Shown: positions 1 to 7,757 of the stretch, piece by piece | Numbering within the stretch: position 1 is the first letter of the stretch | How the letters are laid out: the number at the start of each line of letters is the position of its first letter | NCBI GenBank assembly: GCA_038211015.1 | Contig: JBBQVZ010000051.1 | Location: 1-21,968 of the forward strand | Source of the DNA: JBBQVZ01 sp038211015 | Lineage (GTDB): Bacteria > Actinomycetota > UBA4738 > HRBIN12 | DNA length: 21,968 bases | Direction of reading: 5' to 3' | The notes under the pieces: generated by a model | The model's input: the letters and a program-made list of their open reading frames with translations, nothing else | What the model was told of the DNA's origin: nothing | Databases searched by the model: none | Position numbers and translations under genes: made by a program

Positions 1-177
1 GCCGACTACTACGCGGTGATCGACGCGCGCGAAGGGTGGCGAGAGATCCTGGATCGTTGGCGCGTCGACGCGATCGTCCTGATGCCGGGTGACGCGACGG
101 TCGCCGCGCTCGAGGACGACGCGGGTTGGCGTCTCGCCTACCGTGACGGTTCGGGCTCGGTGTTCGTTCGAGGCTGA
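1..177 (+). CDS. C-terminal end of an unidentified protein, possibly a membrane glycosyltransferase
   Basis: Frame 1 is open from the first base to a TGA at 175-177 and gives the last 58 residues of a protein whose start lies outside the window. The tail has a soluble alpha/beta look (a WRVDAIVL strand, then an Asp/Trp-rich stretch, ending in VFVRG). Tails like this are common at the C-terminus of multi-membrane-spanning glycosyltransferases of the GT39/GT83 type, where a short soluble domain follows the last membrane helix. No catalytic residue or membrane segment is visible here, so the family is only a guess. It converges on the response regulator that ends at 183, leaving 5 bp between the stops. 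Confidence 0.6.
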   Translation, partial: ADYYAVIDAREGWREILDRWRVDAIVLMPGDATVAALEDDAGWRLAYRDGSGSVFVRG

Positions 178-182
178 GCGCG

Positions 183-893
183 CTACTCGGAGGCGCCGAC
201 GCTGACGAGTCCCGACTGCGACGCCATCCTGATCGCGGCCAGGCGGCTGCCCACGCCAAGCTTGCCGTAGATGCGCGCCAGGTGCGTGGTGATGGTTCGC
301 TCGCGCACGCCGAGACGCGTCGCGATCTGCCGGGCCGTGAGTCCCTCGGCGGCGACGACGAGCACCTCGCGTTCGCGATCGGTGAGCTTGACCTCGACCT
401 CGCGCCGGCGCTCGATGCCCTCCACGATCTGTCCCACCGCGGATGCGGTCGGGATCGCGAGCACCATCTCGCGGTCGGCCGCGCGCCGGAGCGCCTGGAG
501 GAAGTCGACCGGGTCGATGTTCTTGTCTACGAAGCCGTCCGCGCCCACGAAGAGTGCCCGGCTGATCGCCGTGGGATCGGCGTTGGCGCCGAACCCCAGG
601 ATGGCATGCGTGGGATAGCGCTCCCGGAGCGTCCGGATCAACCAGTACGCGTCGTGGCCGCCCGCGAGACCCAGGCCCACCAGGACCACCACGCGGGTCC
701 GGCGGACGCGCGTGATCGCCTCGACGGCTTCGTCCGCGCTGCCCGCCTCGGCGAGCACCTCCATGTCGGGCCGGTCGTCGATCAGCAGCCTCGTTCCCGC
801 TCGGACGACGGGGAGCGGGTCGACCAGGATCACTCCCAGCGGGCGGGGTGAGGTCGAGCCGCCTGGGTGCCCGGCGACGGGGCGCTTGCTCAT
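183..893 (-). CDS. NarL/LuxR-type response regulator with a degenerate receiver (third of three)
   Basis: This 236-residue protein has an N-terminal receiver-like domain (about residues 19-140) and a C-terminal LuxR/GerE helix-turn-helix (about 168-230, starting LTDREREVL, recognition region ERTITTHLARIYGKLGV). It should bind DNA as a dimer and control transcription. The receiver is atypical. At the position of the phospho-accepting Asp there is Gly73 (VVVLVGLGL in place of the usual VVLLDLRMP). Only one acidic pocket residue remains (Asp24, followed by Pro), and the conserved Thr appears to be Gly, while the Lys is kept (Lys124 in GFVDK). Phosphorylation is therefore unlikely. The ATG is preceded by GGTGAGGC, a usable Shine-Dalgarno. 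It lies 36 bp after the stop of the preceding paralogue and is probably the last gene of a three-regulator operon. No kinase is nearby. Confidence 0.9.
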   Translation of the reverse strand: MSKRPVAGHPGGSTSPRPLGVILVDPLPVVRAGTRLLIDDRPDMEVLAEAGSADEAVEAITRVRRTRVVVLVGLGLAGGHDAYWLIRTLRERYPTHAILGFGANADPTAISRALFVGADGFVDKNIDPVDFLQALRRAADREMVLAIPTASAVGQIVEGIERRREVEVKLTDREREVLVVAAEGLTARQIATRLGVRERTITTHLARIYGKLGVGSRLAAIRMASQSGLVSVGASE

Positions 894-929
894 GCCTCAC
901 CTATCGGCCGTTCGCGGCGAAAGGATGAG

Positions 930-1601
930 CTATCGGAGCTCGATGAGACCGAGCGAAACGGCACGCGAGACGGCCTGGACCCGGGTCCTGACATCGAGCT
1001 TGCGGTAGAGCTTGGCCATGTGGGTCTCGACCGTCCGGGGGGAGATCCCCAAGCGCTTCGCCATCTGTCGCATGGTGAGCCCCGCGCTGATCAGCATCAG
1101 GACCTCGTGCTCACGCGGCGTGAGGGTGGCGCGGACCTCGCTGCCCTCGCGCGCCATGCGGGCGAACGCCCCCAGCTCCCTGACCGCGATCCGCTGGACC
1201 TCGGGCGAGATCACCCGCTCACCGTCCAGCACCCGGCGGATCTGCTTGCCCACCGTGGGCAGAGCGGAGGACTTGACCAGGTACCCCTCGACGCCCAGCC
1301 GCAACGCCTCCATCACGGAGGGGCCATCCGTCAGATCCGTCAGGACCACCACGATGTCCACGAGCTGTCGATCGTTCAGTCCGCGGATCGCCTCCATCCC
1401 GTCGGGCAACGCGATGTCGAGGACGGCCACGTCGGGTCGGAGCTCCTGGCAGACGGCGAGGAGGGCGGAACCGGTGTCCGCCTCGCCCACGACCTCGAGG
1501 CCGGGCAACGCATCGCACGATATGCGGACCGCGCGACGGACGACGGGGTGCGCGTCGGCGACGATCAGTCTCGCCGCGCCCGCCGTTCCCTCGCCGATCA
1601 T
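930..1601 (-). CDS. NarL/LuxR-type response regulator (second of three)
   Basis: This two-domain regulator of 223 residues has a receiver at about residues 10-120 and a LuxR-type helix-turn-helix at about 155-220 (LTPREHEVLMLISAGLT, then SPRTVETHMAKLYRKL). Of the three tandem regulators it keeps the most complete receiver: Asp62 in VAVLDIALPD is the expected phospho-acceptor, Thr88 and Lys110 (GYLVK) are present, and Asp16 remains from the acidic pair. I place the start at the ATG at 1601, just before the receiver. The open frame extends to 1700, but that would add an unstructured Arg/Pro-rich stretch and overlap the upstream gene by 74 bp. No strong Shine-Dalgarno is visible. The 25-bp gap to the upstream paralogue suggests cotranscription. 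Confidence 0.87.
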   Translation of the reverse strand: MIGEGTAGAARLIVADAHPVVRRAVRISCDALPGLEVVGEADTGSALLAVCQELRPDVAVLDIALPDGMEAIRGLNDRQLVDIVVVLTDLTDGPSVMEALRLGVEGYLVKSSALPTVGKQIRRVLDGERVISPEVQRIAVRELGAFARMAREGSEVRATLTPREHEVLMLISAGLTMRQMAKRLGISPRTVETHMAKLYRKLDVRTRVQAVSRAVSLGLIELR

Positions 1602-1626
1602 CCCCGGGAAGGCTACTGCGGGCGGT

Positions 1627-2289
1627 TCATGCGCTGCGGGTGACCGACCCCAGCCCGAAGCGCCAGGCGAGCGTGACCGCCTCGACCTTCGAATGCACAC
1701 CCAGCTTGGCGAGGATGTTCTTCACGTGACTCTGGACCGTCATCGGGCGGATCCCGAGCGACCGGGAGATCTCGGCCGTCGACGCCCCGTCGGCCAGCGC
1801 CCGGAGGATCTCGAGCTCGCGGGTCGTCAGGAAGTCGAGCTTGCAGACCGTCGACGCCTCGCGGCCGTCGCGCAAGCGATCGACCAGGTTCGACAGATGG
1901 ATCGCGGGAAGGATCAGCTCCCCGGCCAGCGCTCGGCGGAACACCGATACCAGGCTCTCTCCGTTGGGCTCGGGGGTCACGACCCCGCAGGCTCCGGCGG
2001 CGAGCGCCCCGGCGGCCAGGTCGGGCCCGCGCTGGACGGTCACGCCGATCACGCGCGTCCGCTCGGCCACCTCGCGGATCCGGCGCACGATCTCGACCCC
2101 GTCGTCGTCGGGGCGATCGAGGTCCACCAGAACCAGGTTGATGGGTTCGAGCTTCAAGGCCCGGAGCGCGGCGGTCGCGTCGGCCACGGGGCCGAGCACA
2201 CTGACCCCGTCGCCCGGCAAGCCACAGATCAGCCCGTTGGCGAGTCCAGCGCCCCTATCGACGACGAGCACGCGGATGTCTTCGACCAT
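1627..2289 (-). CDS. NarL/LuxR-type response regulator with an incomplete receiver (first of three)
   Basis: This 220-residue regulator combines a receiver-like domain (about residues 4-120) with a LuxR-type helix-turn-helix (about 150-215, LTTRELEILRALADGAST, then MTVQSHVKNILAKLGV). Asp56 (NLVLVDLDRP) can accept a phosphoryl group and Asp11 is present, but the invariant Lys is replaced by Thr105 (GVVTPEP), which normally impairs signal transmission. The start chosen is the ATG at 2289 because GGGGAG lies five bases before it. A longer frame from 2328 has no such signal. As the gene nearest the divergent promoter region, it probably leads the three-gene unit 2289 to 183. The signal and targets are unknown, and no histidine kinase is adjacent. 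Confidence 0.87.
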   Translation of the reverse strand: MVEDIRVLVVDRGAGLANGLICGLPGDGVSVLGPVADATAALRALKLEPINLVLVDLDRPDDDGVEIVRRIREVAERTRVIGVTVQRGPDLAAGALAAGACGVVTPEPNGESLVSVFRRALAGELILPAIHLSNLVDRLRDGREASTVCKLDFLTTRELEILRALADGASTAEISRSLGIRPMTVQSHVKNILAKLGVHSKVEAVTLAWRFGLGSVTRSA

Positions 2290-2381
2290 CACTCTCCCCG
2301 TGACTCCATCGGCACGGAACTGCCGCATCCTGAAGAGCCGGGACCGATGTCCTGAACCGTGTGGCGCGAGACACTGACGAC
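2290..2381. promoter_or_regulatory. Divergent promoter region between the regulator operon and the DUF255 gene
   Basis: This short gap must hold promoters for both directions. Visible elements are two direct TCCTGAA heptamers at 2328-2334 and 2350-2356 (22 bp apart, two helical turns), an imperfect dyad around 2311-2326 (CGGCA, then TGCCG), and GACACT six bases before the plus-strand ATG at 2382. No canonical -35 box was found, so the individual promoter elements are uncertain. Confidence 0.4.
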
Positions 2382-4433
2382 ATGACGACGGAGCGCGCCA
2401 ACCGGCTGGCGAGCGAGACGAGCCCGTACCTGCTGCAACACGCCCACAACCCCGTCGACTGGTACCCGTGGGGCCCGGAGGCCCTCGAGCGCGCGAGGTC
2501 CGAGGACCGACCGATCCTGATCTCGATCGGCTACGCGGCCTGTCACTGGTGCCACGTGATGGAACGAGAGTCGTTCGAGGACGACGCGACGGCCGCGCTC
2601 ATGAACGCGAACTTCGTCTGCGTCAAGGTCGACCGCGAGGAGCGACCGGATCTGGACGCCATCTATATGGATGCGGCGCAGGCGATGACCGGGAGCGGCG
2701 GGTGGCCGTTGACGGCGTTCCTGACGCCGGGCGGCGAGCCGTTCTTCGCGGGCACGTACTTCCCACCGGTGCCGCAGCACGGGTTGCCGTCGTTCCAGCA
2801 GGTGCTGGGCGGGATCGCCGAGGCGTGGAACGACCGTCGTGAGGAGCTCGTGACGCAGGGCGCGAAGATCGCGGAGCACATCGCGCGTGTCGGACTGTTG
2901 AGCACCTCCCACGAACCGCTGACGGATGCGCTCACGCGCGCCGCGTTCTCGCGCCTGCAGCAGTCCTTCGACGGCGAACGCGGCGGCTTCGGCGGCGCGC
3001 CCAAGTTCCCGCAGCCGATGACGCTCGAGTTCGTCCTTCGATGCGCGGTGCGCGGTTGGGAGCCGGCGACAGAGATCGTGACGACCACGCTCGACCGCAT
3101 GGCCGACGGCGGGATCTACGACCATCTGGGCGGCGGGTTCGCGCGGTACTCGACCGACGCGTCGTGGCACGTCCCGCACTTCGAGAAGATGCTCTACGAC
3201 AACGCACAGCTCGTGCGCCTGTACACGCGCGCGTGGCAGGTCACGCGCGACGACCGCTACCGGCGTGTGGCGACCGACACGGTCGAGTACCTCCTCCGCG
3301 AGATGCAGCACGCCGAGGGAGGGTTCTACTCGTCGCAGGACGCCGACAGTGAGGGCGTCGAGGGGAAGTTCTTCGTGTGGGGATGGGACGAGTTGGTCCC
3401 GCTCGTCGGACCGGCGGTGGCGACTTGCTTCGGCGCGACGCCCGACGGGAATTGGGAAGGATCGAACGTGTTATGGCGTCCGCGTGCGGTGGCCGACGTC
3501 GCCGAGGATCACTCGATGTCGGCCGACGAGCTGGCGGCCGAGGTCGAGGACGCACGACGCACGTTGTTCGAGGTTCGCGAGGCGCGCGTGCGGCCGGCCA
3601 CGGACGACAAGGTCCTCACCGCGTGGAACGCGCTGGCGATCGGCGCGCTCGCCGAGGTGGGCCGCGTGTTCGACGAACCGTCGTACGTCCGGGAGGCCGT
3701 GCGGTGCGCGGAGTTCGTGCTGACGCATCTGCGGGACGAGCGCGGCCGGCTGCTTCGCTCGTGGCGGAACGGAACCGCCGGAAGGCCGGGGTTCGCCGAC
3801 GACTACGCCGTGATGGCGTCGGCGTGCCTGACGCTCTTCGAGACTACGTTCGAGCTACGCTGGTTCGAGGAGGCCGTGACGCTGGCCGACGAGCTGATCC
3901 GGCTGTTCCGCGACGACGAACGCGGAGGCTTCTTCCAGACGGGTTCCGACGCAGAGGAACTGGTCCTTCGCCCGAAGGAGCTGTACGACAACGCGACGCC
4001 GTCGGGGAACTCGGTGTCCGCGGAGGTGTTGCTCCGGCTCGCGTTGTTCACCGGGGACGTGGAGTACGAACGCGCGGGATTGTCCGCGCTTCGCCTGATC
4101 CGCGACGCGATGGCTGGGGCACCGACAGGGTTCGGACAGGCGCTCTGCGCGCTCGACCTCTACCTCGGACCTTCGAGGGAAGTCGCGATCGTCGGCGACC
4201 CGTCGGCCACCGACACGCGCGCGTTGGTGGCGGAGGTGACAGGCTCGATCTACCGGCCGAACGTGGTGTTGGCGGTGGCCGCTCCGGACGACGAACGCTC
4301 GTTTCTCACGGTCCCGCTGCTCCGGGACCGAGACGCGCGGGACGGACCCGCGATCGCCTATGTGTGCGAGCGCTTCACCTGCAAACTCCCGGTGACCGAG
4401 GTCGAGCAGCTGCGCGAACAGCTCGGGGCCTAG
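2382..4433 (+). CDS. DUF255 thioredoxin-domain protein (YyaL/SPATA20 family)
   Basis: A protein of 683 residues with the architecture of the DUF255 (DsbH-like thioredoxin plus six-hairpin) family. The N-terminus carries the family signature (RLASETSPYLLQHAHNPVDW), followed by a thioredoxin-like domain to about residue 170 with the CHWC redox motif at Cys54/Cys57 and the GGWPLTAFLTP strand. The rest is an (alpha/alpha)6-barrel region that includes the conserved HFEKMLYDNAQL segment. Full length is normal for the family. The biochemical role is not established; members are often annotated as thioredoxin domain-containing or N-acylglucosamine 2-epimerase-like. The ATG at 2382 is preferred over a GTG at 2361 because the signature starts right after it. 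A peroxiredoxin follows 18 bp downstream, consistent with a redox theme. Confidence 0.93.
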   Translation: MTTERANRLASETSPYLLQHAHNPVDWYPWGPEALERARSEDRPILISIGYAACHWCHVMERESFEDDATAALMNANFVCVKVDREERPDLDAIYMDAAQAMTGSGGWPLTAFLTPGGEPFFAGTYFPPVPQHGLPSFQQVLGGIAEAWNDRREELVTQGAKIAEHIARVGLLSTSHEPLTDALTRAAFSRLQQSFDGERGGFGGAPKFPQPMTLEFVLRCAVRGWEPATEIVTTTLDRMADGGIYDHLGGGFARYSTDASWHVPHFEKMLYDNAQLVRLYTRAWQVTRDDRYRRVATDTVEYLLREMQHAEGGFYSSQDADSEGVEGKFFVWGWDELVPLVGPAVATCFGATPDGNWEGSNVLWRPRAVADVAEDHSMSADELAAEVEDARRTLFEVREARVRPATDDKVLTAWNALAIGALAEVGRVFDEPSYVREAVRCAEFVLTHLRDERGRLLRSWRNGTAGRPGFADDYAVMASACLTLFETTFELRWFEEAVTLADELIRLFRDDERGGFFQTGSDAEELVLRPKELYDNATPSGNSVSAEVLLRLALFTGDVEYERAGLSALRLIRDAMAGAPTGFGQALCALDLYLGPSREVAIVGDPSATDTRALVAEVTGSIYRPNVVLAVAAPDDERSFLTVPLLRDRDARDGPAIAYVCERFTCKLPVTEVEQLREQLGA

Positions 4434-4439
4434 AGCGCC

Positions 4440-4445
4440 TATCCT
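4440..4445 (+). promoter_or_regulatory. Putative -10 box for leaderless bcp transcription
   Basis: TATCCT lies exactly six bases before the bcp ATG and there is no Shine-Dalgarno in between. This matches the arrangement of leaderless genes in GC-rich actinobacteria, where transcription starts at or next to the start codon. The same hexamer and spacing recur before the XRE gene at 18337. Confidence 0.45.
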
Positions 4446-4451
4446 GGCTGG

Positions 4452-4910
4452 ATGCTGAAGCCTGGGGATCCTGCGCCGGCGTTCTCGTTGCTCGATCAGG
4501 CTGGCGAGACGGTGAGCCTGTCGGACTTCGCGGGGCGGAAGCTGCTCGTCTACTTCTACCCGAAGGCCGACACGTCCGGATGCACCACGCAGTCGTGCGC
4601 GGTCCGTGATGCGCGCGAGGACCTCTCGTCGCTCGGCGTCGACGTCGTCGGCATCAGCCCCGACAAGCCCGACGCGCAATCGAAGTTCGATCAGAAGTTC
4701 GGACTCGGCTTCCCGCTGCTCGCCGACGCGGACCATTCGGTCGCCGAGGCCTTCGACGTGTGGGGCGAGAAGATGAACTACGGCAAGAAGTATATGGGCA
4801 TCATCCGCTCCTCATTCCTGATCGGCGAGGACGGGCGTATCGAGCACGCCTGGTACAAGGTCTCGCCCAAGGACACGGTGCCGAACGCGCAGAAGGCGCT
4901 GGCACGCTGA
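4452..4910 (+). CDS. bcp: Thioredoxin-dependent peroxiredoxin, Bcp/PrxQ type
   Basis: This 152-residue protein reduces hydrogen peroxide and organic hydroperoxides in the cytoplasm, using thioredoxin as reductant. The active-site segment ADTSGCTTQSC places the peroxidatic cysteine at Cys44 and the resolving cysteine at Cys49, the five-residue spacing typical of 2-Cys PrxQ/Bcp proteins. The PGDPAPAF start, FYPKADT strand and LLADADHSVAEAF segment are also family hallmarks, and the length is normal. It may be read from its own leaderless promoter as well as by readthrough from the DUF255 thioredoxin-like gene. The GH16 gene starts 8 bp after its stop. Confidence 0.95.
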   Translation: MLKPGDPAPAFSLLDQAGETVSLSDFAGRKLLVYFYPKADTSGCTTQSCAVRDAREDLSSLGVDVVGISPDKPDAQSKFDQKFGLGFPLLADADHSVAEAFDVWGEKMNYGKKYMGIIRSSFLIGEDGRIEHAWYKVSPKDTVPNAQKALAR

Positions 4911-4918
4911 AGCCGGCC

Positions 4919-5707
4919 ATGCGGCGCGGCCTGCTCGTCCTCGCGACCGCGGCGATCGTCCTTGCCCTTCCCGCCGGATCGGCCTCGGCCTCGCCGCGCA
5001 CGATCTGGTTCTCGGGCCACCGTTGGGAGGTGCGCAACAACGATGAGCCGTCCGGGCCCGGCCCAAACCGCTTCTCCGACTCGCGCCACACCGTGTGGCT
5101 CGACGACCGACGACGGCTGCACCTTCGCATCGAACGGCGCCACGGGCGGTGGTACTGCGCGGAGCTCACCAGCGATCAGGCGCTCGGCTACGGCACGTAC
5201 ACGTTCCACGTGACCGGCCGGCCTGCCGATCTCGACCCGAACGTCGTGCTGGGGCTCTTCACCTGGGACTTCCACGGCGGTGAGCACCATCGGGAGATCG
5301 ACATCGAACTGTCGCGATGGGGCGACCCGACGAACGCGAACACCCAGTTCGTCGTGCAGCCGTACCAGACACCGGAGAACATCCATCGGTTCGACATCGC
5401 CGGACCGCGAGCCCGGACGACCCAAGCGTTCGCGTGGACCGCGGGACAGGTGGAGTTCTGGAGCCTGTGGGGTCACGTCGATCCGGACGCGCCGTCGGAG
5501 GCGCTCATCGATCACTGGGTGAACACGGGACCCGACGTCCCGACCCCGAGCGACGCCCACGTCCACGTGAACCTCTGGCTGATGGACGGCCTGGCCCCCA
5601 CCGACGGCAGGAGCGCACACATCGTTCTGGCCGGATCCTGGTTCGATCCCACCATGTCGAAGGCACAGGAGGGGTCCGAGGGACACCTCCGCGCCGGACG
5701 ACGCTAA
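4919..5707 (+). CDS. Secreted GH16-family glycoside hydrolase-like protein
   Basis: This 262-residue protein begins with a clear Sec signal peptide (MRRG, a hydrophobic core LLVLATAAIVLALPAG, cleavage near SASA-SP). The mature part is a concanavalin A-like beta-sandwich. It contains the GH16 active-site signature EIDIE at Glu126-Asp128-Glu130 (HREIDIELSRWG), in which the first Glu is the nucleophile and the last the acid/base in characterised beta-glucanases. The tail LNLWLMDGL is the usual last-strand motif of the fold. The substrate cannot be read from the sequence, but a beta-1,3/1,4-glucan or a cell-wall glycan is plausible. The ATG 8 bp after bcp is chosen because it begins the signal peptide; the open frame extends upstream inside bcp. 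The stop interlocks with the stop of the opposite-strand gene. Confidence 0.87.
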   Translation: MRRGLLVLATAAIVLALPAGSASASPRTIWFSGHRWEVRNNDEPSGPGPNRFSDSRHTVWLDDRRRLHLRIERRHGRWYCAELTSDQALGYGTYTFHVTGRPADLDPNVVLGLFTWDFHGGEHHREIDIELSRWGDPTNANTQFVVQPYQTPENIHRFDIAGPRARTTQAFAWTAGQVEFWSLWGHVDPDAPSEALIDHWVNTGPDVPTPSDAHVHVNLWLMDGLAPTDGRSAHIVLAGSWFDPTMSKAQEGSEGHLRAGRR

Positions 5708-6945
5708 GCCGGCGTGGGATCCAGCGATGGATCCCGCCGAAACCAGGCGACGGCGATCCAGACACACAGACCGTCACGCACCAACAGCAGCCCGATCACC
5801 AACCATCGCACCAACGGGATGGGTGCGTCTCCCGTGTCCCACGGCACGACGTAGAAGAACGCAAGGGTGCCGGTCAATAGCGTGATCGCGAAACCGACCC
5901 GACCGTATCGAGCCGTCCGCGCGTCCACCCAGGCGATCGCCGCCCACGGGGCGATCCAGAGCGCGTATTGGAGCGAGAACAGCGGTGAGAGGGCGAGCAA
6001 CGCGGCGAGCGCCGCCAGCGAAGGGGCGCCGGAGGGGTCGACCTGACGTTTCCAGGCACGAGCCCATATCGCCGCGAGGACTGCCAGGAGGACCAGCAGC
6101 AGGAGTGCGCGGCTCCATCCGGGCACCTCACCCACGCGAGGAGCTCCTTCCTCCGTCCGAACGGGACCGCCCGTGATCAGCCACACGATCGCGCCGACGG
6201 TGCTCTCGATCTCCCAGCCGGTCGCACCGCGGAAGGACACGACCTGCCGTATGGCATCCACGCCCCCGTACGCGACCCAGGCTAGAAAACCGACCCCGAC
6301 GAGACACGCGAACCACCGCGCCGCCCGCGCACGACGGTCGACGAGCAAAACGGGAGCCACGACGAGGGGCCAGAGCTTTGTCATGGCCGCAAGGGCGAGC
6401 ACGCCACCTCCCAGCCGTTCCCGACCTCGACGAGCGAACGCCGATCCCCACACGGCGAGCGCGACCACCAACAGATCCAGCCGCGCATAGATGAATGGCA
6501 CCAGCGGGAGCCCGATCAGCAGGTACAACGCGGCCGGTCGTCTGCCCCATCCGTACCAGAGGCCGGCGAACGCCAAGACGTCACAGATGAATGCGAGTGC
6601 AGCCAGCCGGATCGCCGTGCCTCGAAGGCTTCCCCCGGCCACGAGCTCGATGGCGATGGTCTCGGCAGGCGCGTACTCGACCACGTGATCGCGGTAGGGA
6701 CGACCATCCGTGGCGGCGAGTTGGTGGAATCGCGCGACGTCGACTTTCAAGAGCCCGCTCTGCGACTCGGTCGTCACCACGCTCATCAGCACGCGGAGCA
6801 CGAGCAGCACGACGATCACGCCGTTCGTCGGATCCGCGAAGAGCCCCGACACCAATGAACGATCTGCAGGACGGATCCACGGATGTTGACACACGCGGGC
6901 GGCGGGTCGCGGAAACGCCATCCTCGCGGGGTTGACACGGGCCAT
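5704..6945 (-). CDS. GT87-like (DUF2029) membrane mannosyltransferase
   Basis: A polytopic membrane protein of 413 residues with around ten hydrophobic segments and short basic loops. An Asp (Asp69, KVDVARFHQL) followed by GRPYRDHVVEYAPAE after the first membrane helix fits the catalytic loop of GT-C glycosyltransferases that use polyprenyl-phosphate mannose. The later motif AAMTKLWPLVVAPVLL is the conserved KxxP-type segment of GT87 enzymes. The likely role is adding mannose to a lipid or cell-wall glycan on the outer face of the membrane; acceptor and sugar are inferred. The start is uncertain: the ATG at 6945 has no Shine-Dalgarno, and a second ATG at 6921 is possible. The gene is divergent from arsR, and the arsR operator lies directly upstream. 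Confidence 0.8.
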   Translation of the reverse strand: MARVNPARMAFPRPAARVCQHPWIRPADRSLVSGLFADPTNGVIVVLLVLRVLMSVVTTESQSGLLKVDVARFHQLAATDGRPYRDHVVEYAPAETIAIELVAGGSLRGTAIRLAALAFICDVLAFAGLWYGWGRRPAALYLLIGLPLVPFIYARLDLLVVALAVWGSAFARRGRERLGGGVLALAAMTKLWPLVVAPVLLVDRRARAARWFACLVGVGFLAWVAYGGVDAIRQVVSFRGATGWEIESTVGAIVWLITGGPVRTEEGAPRVGEVPGWSRALLLLVLLAVLAAIWARAWKRQVDPSGAPSLAALAALLALSPLFSLQYALWIAPWAAIAWVDARTARYGRVGFAITLLTGTLAFFYVVPWDTGDAPIPLVRWLVIGLLLVRDGLCVWIAVAWFRRDPSLDPTPA

Positions 6946-6982
6946 AGAGTAAGCCGATACTTACCGTAAGTTATGGCTTACT
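6932..6982 (+). promoter_or_regulatory. arsR promoter and dyad operator
   Basis: TTGACA (6932-6937) and GATACT (6956-6961), 18 bp apart, form a good vegetative promoter. Over it lies a 35-bp dyad, 6948-6982: arms AGTAAGCC and GGCTTACT (8 of 8 paired) outside, and ACTTAC and GTAAGT (6 of 6) inside, centred on 6965. The dyad covers the -10 box and the arsR start codon, so binding of the ArsR-family repressor would shut off its own transcription. The site abuts the start of the divergent glycosyltransferase gene. Confidence 0.75.
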
Positions 6983-7302
6983 TATCGAGCGCCGCGGAAG
7001 TGCTGGACGCGCTGGGGGATCCGACCCGGCGGGCGGTCCTGGAACTCCTGCGCGACGGACCCCGCGCGGTCGTCGACATCGCGTCCGAGCTTCCCGTCAG
7101 CCGGCCCGCCGTCTCCCAGCACCTCCGCGTGCTGAAGGGAGCGGGTCTCGTGACGGAACGCAAGGACGGCACCCGGCACCTCTACCGCGTCGACCGCGAC
7201 GGGCTCGCCGCGCTGAGGACCTACTTGGAGGGTTTCTGGACCGATGCGCTCGCCACCTTCAAGGAGGTCGCCGAGCAGGAGCAGGAAGGAGGCACAGCGT
7301 GA
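6973..7302 (+). CDS. ArsR-family transcriptional regulator
   Basis: A 109-residue winged-helix protein. The segment DALGDPTRRAVLELL is the classic ArsR N-terminal helix, and the recognition helix region SRPAVSQHLRVLKGAGLV (about residues 43-60) leads into the wing RKDGTRHLYRV. The C-terminal helix (YLEGFWTDALATFKEVAE) is typical of the subgroup that pairs with SRPBCC/AHSA1 proteins rather than of metal sensors, and no metal-binding cysteine cluster is present. It most likely represses its own operon through the dyad at 6948-6982. The stop overlaps the GTG of the next gene by four bases, so the two are translationally coupled. Confidence 0.93.
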   Translation: MAYLSSAAEVLDALGDPTRRAVLELLRDGPRAVVDIASELPVSRPAVSQHLRVLKGAGLVTERKDGTRHLYRVDRDGLAALRTYLEGFWTDALATFKEVAEQEQEGGTA

Positions 7303-7757
7303 TCGAACCGATCCATGCAACCGTGACTGTGCGGCGCACGCCCGAGGACGCGTTCCGCGTCTTCACCAAGGAGATGGGCTCGTGGTGGCCCCTCCAGGCG
7401 TTATCGATGGCCGAGGACTCCGAGGACAGGGTCAAGGCGGAGTCGGTCGTCTTCGAGGAACGCGAGGGCGGTCGCGTCTACGAAGTCATGTCCGACGGAA
7501 CCGAGGGCATGTGGGCAACGATCCTCGCGTGGGATCCGCCGCGCCGGCTGGTCCTCGCGTGGAAGCCCAACCTCACCGACAACCCCCCGACCGAGCTGGA
7601 GGTCACGTTCACCGCCGATGGCGACGGCACCCGGGTCGACCTGGAGCATCGCGGATGGGAACGGCTCGGCGCCATGGCAGAGGAAGCTCGCGCCGGATAC
7701 GGCGAGAACTGGAACGGGGTGCTGGCGCTCTTCGTGGGCGCGGCGGAGGCGCGCTGA
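7299..7757 (+). CDS. SRPBCC (AHSA1-like) domain protein
   Basis: This 152-residue protein has the START/Bet v1-like fold typical of AHSA1 proteins: an N-terminal strand (ATVTVRRTPEDAFRVFT), the middle strand motif WDPPRRLVLAWKP, and a C-terminal helix beginning GENWNGVLALF. Such proteins bind hydrophobic ligands; the specific ligand is unknown. It starts at GTG 7299, overlapping the arsR stop by four bases, with a strong AGGAGG upstream. The ArsR-SRPBCC pair is a frequent actinobacterial two-gene operon, in which the SRPBCC member may bind or remove the compound the regulator senses (inference). Confidence 0.9.
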   Translation: MIEPIHATVTVRRTPEDAFRVFTKEMGSWWPLQALSMAEDSEDRVKAESVVFEEREGGRVYEVMSDGTEGMWATILAWDPPRRLVLAWKPNLTDNPPTELEVTFTADGDGTRVDLEHRGWERLGAMAEEARAGYGENWNGVLALFVGAAEAR

